A DNA stretch of 9,602 nucleotides, taken from contig CAZFWV010000260.1 of assembly GCA_964522605.1 (NCBI GenBank), forward strand, positions 1 through 9,602, given 5' to 3'. Both the position numbers and the translations under genes were made by a program. Within the stretch, counting starts at the first letter, position 1. Every line of letters begins with the position of its first letter. The notes below the pieces were generated by a model. It had not been told where the DNA came from. It worked only from the letters and a program-made list of their open reading frames with translations, and made no database searches. The stretch is from CAVZLD01 sp964522605. Lineage in GTDB: Bacteria; Planctomycetota; Planctomycetia; Pirellulales; Pirellulaceae. This document shows positions 1 through 6,149 of this stretch, piece after piece.

Positions 1-25
1 GGTGCGAGTTTGCAGGATCACTCAT
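1..25 (-). CDS. Possible 5' end of a gene running off the left edge
   Basis: On the minus strand an ATG at 25-23 opens a frame reading MSDPANSH before the window ends. A good Shine-Dalgarno-like GGAGG (plus-strand cctcc at 33-37) lies 7 nt upstream, which is the only real support. The frame points the same way as every other gene here and lies downstream of the sulfotransferase. Eight codons are too few to judge coding character or product, so this is a tentative call and no function is proposed. Confidence 0.3.
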
Positions 26-156
26 CGGGAAACCTCCACGGCTGGGCTGAAGGAACGAGAAACACCTTGGACGACCAGCACTCCATCACTCAAACGAACT
101 CCGACGGGGTCACGAGAACCGCCCCGCCTGGCGATTCTTCATCCTCTGCGCTCCTC

Positions 157-407
157 TACACTGCTAACGGTGAGCTTCTTGCCGGGCGGAGCGAATTCTA
201 TCATGCTGCAGCGTTGAGTTGTGTTTCTCCCTGGTTTGACTGTTGGCATTTGAAACGCAGCGCAGCCTTCGTCCCCAACTGGACTGGGTGCCACTGGCTC
301 TGCCAGTGCTCTTCCTCGACCCAAGAGGACACTGGCAAAGCCAGTGGCACACCCATTGCGCCGAGCGCGGCAGCACCCCGTTTGGTCACGGCCGAAGTCC
401 GCGCTGC
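157..407 (-). repeat. Left copy of a ~250-bp inverted repeat flanking the sulfotransferase gene
   Basis: The reverse complement of this segment aligns along its whole length with 1995-2246. In the core (279-360 against 2043-2124) I count 4 differences in 82 aligned bases. The outer parts are more diverged but clearly the same, with shared blocks such as TTTCAAATGCCA-like, GAGAAACACAACTCAA-like, GAATTCGCT and GTTAGCAG. The inner edge stops about 5 bp after the sulfotransferase stop codon. The copy contains the nested palindrome at 288-350. Open frames read through it are translations of the repeat and should not be annotated as genes. Confidence 0.9.
288..350. repeat. 63-nt nested palindrome in the left repeat copy (REP/BIME-like)
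   Basis: The 21-nt arms at 288-308 and 330-350 are reverse complements with one mismatch. Each arm is itself a small hairpin (CACTGGC, 3-nt loop, GCCAGTG). The 21-nt centre holds a further TCCTC/GAGGA stem. The DNA or RNA could therefore fold as one long hairpin or as two small back-to-back hairpins, the layout of REP/BIME elements. It lies about 60 bp past the sulfotransferase stop codon, so its transcript could protect or end that mRNA. There is no clear U-tract, so I do not call it a terminator. Confidence 0.85.
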
Positions 408-411
408 CCTC

Positions 412-1956
412 CTATTCATACCCGAATGCCTGGAGGAAAGGCACCAGGGGCTCCAAGGCTGGCTCCAAATGTTTCTCGTAATTCACCCATCGACCGACGG
501 CTCTGCCAAAAATTGGCTTGGTGATATCGTCATAGGTCGGAGTGCGCACGGCCCGGCGTTCGCTTCGATGGCGTCGATCGAGCATCGAGTCGTCCCAGGG
601 CAACGCAAGAAACTCGGCAGCGTGCTTCAGCGTCTCCTCGGGATTCACCACCAGCTCTTCATACCGCAACTCGCAACTTGACCACGGTAATCGGTCCCGT
701 AGCGCAATCCAGTGTCGCATGCAGTCGAAGTAGAATTTAGCGGATTCCACAATACTAATTGCGGGCGCGCTATTCCAGTTGAGTGGAACCATGGTGAAGT
801 AATAGCTGATCACCACATCGCGTGGATCACGCAGCGGCATAAGCACTGAGGCATCGGGAAACAACCGCAGTGGAACCGCCAGATCCGGCGTCATCAACGG
901 TTCTTTCTCGATCAGTAATCGCCCATTCAGCGGCTCTTGCAGGAACGACTCCGTGAGTCGCTGATACGTTTCGCGGCCCGCGCGGATTTGTTCGGTATCG
1001 AGCGAGCGAATCTCGATGATTGCATCCGGTGCCGATTTCGCCTGCCACACAATTGGCGCTGTGAACTGCGTGGCGAGGATTCCGGTTTCATCCGTCCCAA
1101 TGCAAGCCGGATGGGCGGCAATCATCTGCTCGAGCAGGGTTGTTCCGGACCGAGGAAAACCCGCCAGCAGGGCCACTCGGAGCGGAGAATCCTCGAGCCG
1201 GTCGGCCTCTCGAAACCACCGCGACAGATCCGAATTCGTGATCTCCTGGACCAACTCCCATTGCCGCTGACGGATGATGTACGAATCTCGCAGGTGCGAC
1301 TTGGTTTGGGCCAGAAGCTGTGACTTGGCGAGTTCCAGTTGCGTCCACGCCTCCTCATATCGTCCCAATCGATCGAGCGAACCGGCTAACTCGTACCGCA
1401 AACCCCAATCCCATTCGCCGGGATACTTCTCGAGAAACGTCTGCAGGCGTTGCACGGCGGACTCGTACTGGTCTGCTCGTTTGTCCAGATGCGCCAGCAG
1501 TCGAGTTGCTCGACCCGAGTCGGGATACAGAGATAGCACGCGTTCGGCCTGCTCACGCGCCGAGTCGATCTGGCTATCCCGCTCCAACGCTCCGGCATAG
1601 AGCTCCATGGCCTCGCGATCGGAAGTTCCTGCACGATCGACGACGACGCGCATCGCATCGGCGGAAGCGCCGAACCGGCCGATCATAAAGAACTGTTTCG
1701 CGATGGCCTTCAGGATCGGTGGAGTTGTTCGACGATCTGCCAACAACCGCGCAAAGACCTCACGTCCGCGATCGAATTCATACGTGCGCCAGAGCAGGAA
1801 ACCATAATCGGCCAGCAGAACGAAGTCCTCGCGATCCTGCTTGATCGCTCGTTCGTAAGCCGAATAGGCCGCATCGAAGTCGCCGCGTTCTAGCGCCCGA
1901 CTCGCTTCCAGTTGCACGTCGCTTCGTGGTGCGGATGCCTGGGAATAATCTTCCAT
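412..1956 (-). CDS. TPR-containing PAPS-dependent sulfotransferase, 514 aa
   Basis: A probable cytoplasmic enzyme that transfers sulfate from PAPS to a hydroxyl or amine acceptor. The acceptor cannot be told from sequence. Residues ~13-250 are helical with TPR-like units, for example ~15-40 (ALERGDFDAAYSAYERAI) and ~185-215 (LDRLGRYEEAWTQLELA). The sulfotransferase domain spans ~258-510. Its 5'-phosphosulfate loop is GFPRSGTTLLEQ (266-277), the KEP at 351-353 sits where the family has DK-P, and the 3'-phosphate motif is LRDPRDVVISYYF (375-387). A C-terminal GRAVGRWVNYEKHLEP (484-499) is typical of the family. The frame stays open upstream to an ATG at 2115, but those 53 codons translate the inverted repeat and have no domain character, so I choose the ATG at 1956. 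No clear Shine-Dalgarno precedes it. The gene is bracketed by inverted repeats. Family call is secure; exact start is moderately sure. Confidence 0.93.
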   Translation of the reverse strand: MEDYSQASAPRSDVQLEASRALERGDFDAAYSAYERAIKQDREDFVLLADYGFLLWRTYEFDRGREVFARLLADRRTTPPILKAIAKQFFMIGRFGASADAMRVVVDRAGTSDREAMELYAGALERDSQIDSAREQAERVLSLYPDSGRATRLLAHLDKRADQYESAVQRLQTFLEKYPGEWDWGLRYELAGSLDRLGRYEEAWTQLELAKSQLLAQTKSHLRDSYIIRQRQWELVQEITNSDLSRWFREADRLEDSPLRVALLAGFPRSGTTLLEQMIAAHPACIGTDETGILATQFTAPIVWQAKSAPDAIIEIRSLDTEQIRAGRETYQRLTESFLQEPLNGRLLIEKEPLMTPDLAVPLRLFPDASVLMPLRDPRDVVISYYFTMVPLNWNSAPAISIVESAKFYFDCMRHWIALRDRLPWSSCELRYEELVVNPEETLKHAAEFLALPWDDSMLDRRHRSERRAVRTPTYDDITKPIFGRAVGRWVNYEKHLEPALEPLVPFLQAFGYE

Positions 1957-1994
1957 CGATAAATCAAACGGCCCCAAAACAAAAAATGAAAAAC

Positions 1995-2246
1995 GCAGAG
2001 CCCCCTTCGGCCGCAACCAAAAGGGGGTGCTGCTGTACTCGGTGCAATGGGTGTGCCACTGGCCTTGCCAGTGTCCTCTTGGATCGAGGAAAAGCACTGG
2101 CAGAGCCAGTGGCACCCAGTCCAGTCACAGACGAAGGCTACGCTGCGTTTCAAAATGCCAAAAATCAGACCAGGCAGAAACACAACTCAATCCTGCCGCA
2201 TGATCGAATTCGCTTGCCCCGACAAGAAACTCGCCGTTAGCAGCGC
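1995..2246 (+). repeat. Right copy of the ~250-bp inverted repeat flanking the sulfotransferase gene
   Basis: Inverted partner of 157-407. The inner edge is about 40 bp upstream of the sulfotransferase ATG, so the repeat occupies the place where a promoter would be expected. The outer edge (GTTAGCAG at ~2236) lies just before the terminator of the neighbouring PEP-CTERM gene. It contains its own 63-nt palindrome (2053-2115). The long upstream extension of the sulfotransferase frame, and plus-strand frames here, are repeat translations. Confidence 0.9.
2053..2115. repeat. 63-nt nested palindrome in the right repeat copy
   Basis: The counterpart of 288-350, with the same length and the same double-hairpin design: GTGCCACTGG at 2053 pairs with CCAGTGGCAC ending at 2115. 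Each arm again contains CACTGGC/GCCAGTG-type self-complementarity, with one mismatch in the inner hairpin of the first arm. It sits about 100 bp upstream of the sulfotransferase start codon. Confidence 0.85.
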
Positions 2247-2253
2247 ACAACTC

Positions 2254-2296
2254 AAAACGCAAAACGCCCTCTCATCCCGAACAGGACAAGAGGGCG
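2254..2296 (-). terminator. Intrinsic terminator of the small PEP-CTERM gene
   Basis: Read on the minus strand, CGCCCTCT (2296-2289) pairs perfectly with AGAGGGCG (2272-2265) around a 16-nt loop. It is followed at once by TTTTGCGTTTT (2264-2254). The stem starts 25 bp past the stop codon of the 218-aa protein. This is the only textbook intrinsic terminator I found in the window. It separates that gene from the repeat-bracketed sulfotransferase, so the sulfotransferase needs its own promoter or depends on read-through. Confidence 0.88.
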
Positions 2297-2321
2297 CTGT
2301 CGACATGGAACAATCGAATTC

Positions 2322-2978
2322 TCACTTGTTGCGTCGGCGACGAATTGCCAGTGCCCCCAGACCGCCAAGGCCCGCGAGCGCCAGCCCGAAACCGGTCGGC
2401 TCCGGCACCTGGACCTGATCGAATGCCAAGTTGTCCATCGCCAGATAGGAACCAATTCCCGTCATCTGCGAAAGCGTCAGCGTTAGTGTTTCCGCTCCCG
2501 TCCCGGTCAGACCGAGCGCGTTGCTCGACACCGTCCCGTCGGCGGTCGAAAACGTACCGCTGCCCAGATTGCCGCTCACGGAACCGTCAACCGACCAGTC
2601 GACATCCGTCGCACCACCACCGGCCCAAACATTCAAATCAAGCGAGTTGAGTTTCACATTCCAGCCGGCATTCGGTGCAAACTGAATCGTATGCGACAGC
2701 TCGCCGTTGGACGCTCCATCAATTTGATAAACGCCTTCGCCCGGATCGTTGGGCCAACCATCGTATTGGTCCCAATTCTCACCCCAGGTCAGCGCAATGT
2801 CCGGTGTTCCCGGCGCCAGGGAACCGTGATCCGTGGGCACGGCTTCATTCGTTGCCGTCAGCCCCGTCAAAACCGTCTCGGCATGGGCCGCAGGGACTCC
2901 GAGGCAGGCCATTCCCACAGCAGCGGCAACTACCTTTCGCTTACGACGTGTCGTACTTCTTCGCTTGTAGCTCTTCAT
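2322..2978 (-). CDS. Small secreted PEP-CTERM beta-sandwich protein, 218 aa
   Basis: An exported protein of unknown function. Residues 1-33 form a signal peptide: a very basic n-region (KRRSTTRRKRK), a hydrophobic core, and a probable cut after AHA-33. Residues ~34-188 are rich in Gly, Thr, Ser and Asp and look like one beta-sandwich, ending in LAMDNLAFDQ (179-188). The tail is a complete PEP-CTERM signal: VPEP (191-194), a Gly/Leu/Ala-rich membrane segment, then RRRRNK. In this family the tail is recognised by an exosortase, which removes it as the protein reaches the surface; no exosortase gene is present here. The middle resembles the beta-sandwich module of the neighbouring EEP enzyme (WGENWD, then a DW-V strand, then LAMDNLAFDQ). 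AGGA lies 11 nt before the ATG. An intrinsic terminator follows. The function could be matrix or surface binding, but nothing in the sequence proves it. Confidence 0.9.
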   Translation of the reverse strand: MKSYKRRSTTRRKRKVVAAAVGMACLGVPAAHAETVLTGLTATNEAVPTDHGSLAPGTPDIALTWGENWDQYDGWPNDPGEGVYQIDGASNGELSHTIQFAPNAGWNVKLNSLDLNVWAGGGATDVDWSVDGSVSGNLGSGTFSTADGTVSSNALGLTGTGAETLTLTLSQMTGIGSYLAMDNLAFDQVQVPEPTGFGLALAGLGGLGALAIRRRRNK

Positions 2979-3338
2979 GGATCAGTTTTTCCTAACGGCC
3001 CAATAAACTCGAAGTTAAACTCGACGTGCCGACTCCTACGCCTACATCTCCTCGGCAAACTCCCACTAATTTACCAAGGTGCCCCGCGATTGGAACCACC
3101 CTCCTCAAAAACTCCCGAAATCTTCTTGAACATCCCGCGGGCTCCCTGCATGAGGAAGGCGGTATTAACAGAGTTGAACCGAGGTTGTTCCGACGGACCC
3201 TTTCTGTGTTTTGTTTCTGAAGCGATGCGTTCCCGGCAGGAGGCCGCGTTGTTTAGAAGTGTTGGTTTTTCCGGAGTATACGAACAGGATTCACTCCACC
3301 TCCCGAGGATCTTGCGTTCTGTTTGGACCGAAGAAGGA

Positions 3339-3425
3339 GAGGTAACCACGGATGGGACGGAGGGTACGGATCGGCACGGACAGATCCGTGGACATCCGTT
3401 TTGTCCGTTGGATCCGCGGTTCCTC
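3339..3425. repeat. Imperfect long palindrome of the CACGGAT type
   Basis: The left side starts GAGGTAACCACGGAT (3339-3353). The right side ends ATCCGCGGTTCCTC (3412-3425), its near reverse complement. The centre is a perfect CACGGA/TCCGTG hairpin (3375-3380 with 3385-3390). Repeated GGAT/ATCC and CGGA/TCCG units fill the space between. It probably belongs to a family of dispersed palindromes; the rest of the genome is needed to confirm that. Confidence 0.65.
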
Positions 3426-3491
3426 TTCTCGATCTTCGGTGTCGATCGACTTGTGTGTCACAGCGAGTTCGGTGTGGAAGCGGTAGACATT

Positions 3492-3517
3492 CGTTTAACA
3501 CGTAGCCGCAGGTGAGC
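3492..3517 (+). repeat. CGTTTAACCCGTAGCCG-type repeat, copy 1
   Basis: Reads CGTTTAACACGTAGCCGCAG followed by GTGAGC. It matches the copies at 3605-3630 (opposite strand) and 9550-9576 in the pattern CGTTTAAC-C-G-AGCCG, then about two bases, then GG(C/T)GAG. A shorter relative starts right after it, with CGTTTAACCGCGTGGG at 3520-3535. Confidence 0.7.
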
Positions 3518-3604
3518 TTCGTTTAACCGCGTGGGCAACGCCCCGCGTGCGGTAATGCGCATTTCACTTGTTTAAGGCGAAATGGAAGCGTAGCCACGGG
3601 AAGA

Positions 3605-3630
3605 CCTCGCCAACGGCTACGGGTTAAACG
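3605..3630 (-). repeat. CGTTTAACCCGTAGCCG-type repeat, copy 2 (inverted)
   Basis: On the minus strand it reads CGTTTAACCCGTAGCCGTTG and then GCGAGG. It is inverted relative to copy 1, about 90 bp away, so the pair could fold together or mark the two ends of a small element covering 3492-3630. Confidence 0.7.
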
Positions 3631-3735
3631 AATCGTCACGACACGACCTCGAGGCCCGCACCGAGAGGCATCTTGGGAGCCGAGTTCGTGAGAATTCGGT
3701 CGCACGCAGAGATCCCGGAAGTCTCACAACTTCGG

Positions 3736-5688
3736 CTACGTTTCGACCCCGGCACTGGCTTCAGGCGACTGCCCCTGACCGAACCGCTGCCGACGACACG
3801 CTCGGAAGATCGTCATCGCGGCAAGTAGAAGCGCCATGCCGGAATTCGCGGGTTCGGGAACGGGCAAGGCTGCATCGCGCGGTCCGATTTCGTAACCGCC
3901 TCCTTCCAAGGCCTTCACCAGATCGGTCGTGGTGAAGTCTCCGTCCCCATCCCAATCGCCTTCTGACCAGCCCGAATTGCCCGCGAGATCATCTTCGTAC
4001 TGGCCGAATTCTAAGACCTGGACCAAATCGCCCGTGTTGAACTCGCCATCGAGGTTGGAGTCGCCCCAATAGGTTTTGCTGAGCGTTTCGACCCACAACG
4101 TGCGATCCATTTGATCGAGAAGCGCATCGCCATTGAGATCATACTTCAGGTCTCCACCGGCTGACCGTATTTCCAGACTCAGCGTATCGATATCCGCCGC
4201 ATCCAGGATTCGATTCCGGTTGAAATCACCGAGCAGGCCCTGGTCGAACGCGATGTTATCAATGGCAAGTTTGTTATCGAAACCAGCCAGGTGTTTCAAC
4301 CGGAGCGTCATCGCACCGGAAATCGGCTCGGTCATCCCGGTCGAAACGGTCAGCGATCCGTCGTCGGGAACTTCGGCCACTCCCTCCAAAAGAATTCCGA
4401 CTCCATCGACGATTTGCCATTCCACCGTATGTCCAACGGTGTCGCTGTCCTGCCAGTCAAGCAAATCGAACTCGGTGAACAAACCTTGGTAGTACTCATC
4501 GGGCTGCAGAAGGACCTCGAATTGAGCCTGTCCGGTCGCCGGATCACCGGCACCGGAATCGAGGAATGCTGCACCACCGGCATCCCAATTCTCGCCTTCC
4601 CAGAATTTCCACTGGCCGATATTCGACAAGTAATCGATCTGCAGACGGGGCGTGGAAACCAGACGATCGCCGTAGCTGTTATCGATGACCGAGCCGTTGG
4701 GTCCGAGTTGGGAAAAGGTGAGCGAACTACCATACAAACCAAGAACGTCATACTCCACGACAACAGCACGATGATCGGCGTTATAGCGAGGCACCTGCAG
4801 ATCGGTCATCCAAGGCTCCGCGTCTAGATCCGCCGTAGGTCCCAGATTCAACGCTTCGGTGGGAATCACGGGCTTTTCGGTTCCGTCGCGATGGTAGACG
4901 ATATCGATGCGATCATGGACTTCATTGGCGGGCACCTGCGGAGGCGGATAACCGGGAGTCCACGTGTACGCAAAATCAAACACACCGGGCACGGGTTCCA
5001 CCGGACGAACCTCGCGAAACGAATCGATCATCCCCACTTCGGTGATCCTGACAGACGTGGGATAGTCGACCTTCAGGTCATAGGGACGATCGGTCGCTTC
5101 CGCAGCGGCCTGAGTCCAGTCGAGATGCGAAGGCTCGTTAAAATCGCCGGTCAGAAACACGGGATCACCGGAAGCAAGGGCACCGGATTCCTCCATATCC
5201 CGCAGCATACTGGTGACTTGGCTACCGCGAGCCGAATTCGCCGCCGCGATCACCGCCGCCTCGTTCTGGGCCAGCCGTCGATCACGTAAGTCATAGGGTT
5301 GGTAGGGATACGCAGCAAGGTGTGCATTGAACAGCCAGATATCGTGTCCCGGCGAGATCTCAATCCGAGCACCCCATGCCCTGCGCGTCCGCTCGAGAAT
5401 GGGATAGCGACTCAGGATCTGCGTATCACTTCCGGACTGCTGCTGGTAATGGTAGCCGAGTGCTTCGGCAATCTGAATTCCTTGCGCATTTCCCATCTCC
5501 TGCAATCCGACGATGTCGGCACCGCTCGCTCGAATCACGTCAGTGAGGATCTCGCGCCCAGTGCTCGTACCCTCTGCCGACCACACATTAAAGGTCATGA
5601 TCCGCAGGTCGGATAACTCGCCTGCCTGGATCGTATGCACAAGGCTACTCGAGGCGAACAAGAATAGAACACATTTCAACACCGTCAT
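3736..5688 (-). CDS. Secreted EEP-fold nuclease/phosphodiesterase with dockerin-like loops and PEP-CTERM tail, 650 aa
   Basis: A surface hydrolase of the endonuclease/exonuclease/phosphatase (DNase I-like) fold. Residues 1-22 are a signal peptide (cut after TIQA). The catalytic domain spans ~27-315 with all hallmark positions: TFN (N34), LQE (E64), NAHL (H123), GDFN (D182, N184), DRID (D259, D262) and DHR (D305, H306). These bind a divalent metal and cut phosphodiester bonds. The substrate (DNA, RNA, lipid or sugar phosphate) is not determined. Residues ~320-483 form a beta-sandwich like that of the 218-aa protein. Four 12-residue Ca-type loops follow (488-499, 517-528, 543-554, 578-589), then VPEP (610-613), a hydrophobic segment and CRRQR. 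The tail runs 15 residues past CRRQR, which is long for this signal. The frame is open to an ATG at 5802, but those 38 codons mostly translate a palindrome, so I choose the ATG at 5688, which puts the signal peptide first. No Shine-Dalgarno is visible. Confidence 0.92.
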   Translation of the reverse strand: MTVLKCVLFLFASSSLVHTIQAGELSDLRIMTFNVWSAEGTSTGREILTDVIRASGADIVGLQEMGNAQGIQIAEALGYHYQQQSGSDTQILSRYPILERTRRAWGARIEISPGHDIWLFNAHLAAYPYQPYDLRDRRLAQNEAAVIAAANSARGSQVTSMLRDMEESGALASGDPVFLTGDFNEPSHLDWTQAAAEATDRPYDLKVDYPTSVRITEVGMIDSFREVRPVEPVPGVFDFAYTWTPGYPPPQVPANEVHDRIDIVYHRDGTEKPVIPTEALNLGPTADLDAEPWMTDLQVPRYNADHRAVVVEYDVLGLYGSSLTFSQLGPNGSVIDNSYGDRLVSTPRLQIDYLSNIGQWKFWEGENWDAGGAAFLDSGAGDPATGQAQFEVLLQPDEYYQGLFTEFDLLDWQDSDTVGHTVEWQIVDGVGILLEGVAEVPDDGSLTVSTGMTEPISGAMTLRLKHLAGFDNKLAIDNIAFDQGLLGDFNRNRILDAADIDTLSLEIRSAGGDLKYDLNGDALLDQMDRTLWVETLSKTYWGDSNLDGEFNTGDLVQVLEFGQYEDDLAGNSGWSEGDWDGDGDFTTTDLVKALEGGGYEIGPRDAALPVPEPANSGMALLLAAMTIFRACRRQRFGQGQSPEASAGVET

Positions 5689-5769
5689 TCGGGAGGGCGA
5701 GGCTGCTGCCCAGCCGATGACGCGACGAATCGAGGCTCGGCGGAAGCCTCGCCCTCCCAGTGTTGAAAT
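5673..5769. repeat. GGGAGGGCGAGGCT palindrome at the 5' end of the EEP gene
   Basis: The core is a perfect 14-bp inverted repeat, GGGAGGGCGAGGCT at 5691-5704 and AGCCTCGCCCTCCC at 5745-5758, with 40 nt between. An outer 10-bp inverted repeat flanks it (ATTTCAACAC at 5673-5682, GTGTTGAAAT at 5760-5769). The left outer arm lies inside the first codons of the EEP gene (Val-Leu-Lys). The palindrome begins 2 bp upstream of the chosen ATG, so it replaces the normal ribosome-binding region. It could form a large mRNA hairpin at the start codon. Confidence 0.8.
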
Positions 5770-5935
5770 CGCCTCGACACGGATGCGCGCAGACAACGGC
5801 ATTTCAATCTCCCACGAATGTCAACGTCGCGGACAACGAAGGTCACCAAGCGGGCGCGGGTATCCATTTTGTGAACGCCGGATCGCCCGTTCCGGTACAC
5901 CGCCTGGTTCATCCCGCCTCAACCTCTCGTCTACC

Positions 5936-5996
5936 CTCGTACTCGTACTAGTACTCGTACTCGTACTCAGTGAAACGGTACTCGTACTCGTACTCG
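5936..5996 (-). repeat. GAGTAC hexamer repeat, left array
   Basis: On the minus strand this is a run of GAGTAC units broken by CGTTTCACT and, later, by a GAGTACTAGTAC variant. The part at 5955-5996 is a perfect reverse complement of 6150-6191. Frames across it give low-complexity Ser-Thr or Tyr-Ser strings and are not genes. Confidence 0.88.
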
Positions 5997-6149
5997 ATTG
6001 CATGCGCAACGACGCAACTGTTCGCTGAATCAACCGCGCCAGCATCGACATGGTGTTCTCCAATCTCGATTTGCCGCGGAAACGATTAACAGTCGGTGAT
6101 TATCGAGTCGTTCGTGATTGAAAAATCGGTCCTTCTGCCACGGTTCTTC

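Larger units (their letters stand above)
2979..3735. other. Intergenic region without a convincing gene, rich in repeats
   Basis: This 757-bp stretch separates the EEP enzyme gene from the small PEP-CTERM gene downstream of it. It must hold the promoter of the 218-aa protein gene, but I see no clear -35/-10 pair. It contains the 3339-3425 palindrome and the CGTTTAACCC-type repeats at 3492-3517, 3520-3547 and 3605-3630. Open frames exist (for instance 3071-3349 on the minus strand), but they show no domain, signal peptide or ribosome-binding site and run into the repeats. Confidence 0.6.

Noticed and set aside
288..350. Palindrome after the sulfotransferase as an intrinsic terminator
   Set aside because: The stem is strong but no U-tract follows on the minus strand, and the same palindrome occurs upstream of the gene, so it is a repeat element first.
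10..681. Long plus-strand open frame across the left repeat and the end of the sulfotransferase
   Set aside because: It is antisense to a well-supported enzyme and otherwise translates repeat DNA (HWLCQCSSS-like strings). No start signal or domain.
3071..3349. 92-aa minus-strand frame in the large gap
   Set aside because: No domain, signal peptide or ribosome-binding site, and it begins in the CACGGA palindrome. Composition is not like the neighbouring genes.
5821..6063. Minus-strand frame beginning MENTMSMLARLIQ
   Set aside because: A GGAG lies close to an internal ATG, but after about 20 residues it becomes a Ser-Thr string from the GAGTAC repeat and then Arg-rich filler. It may be a gene remnant, but nothing supports a protein.
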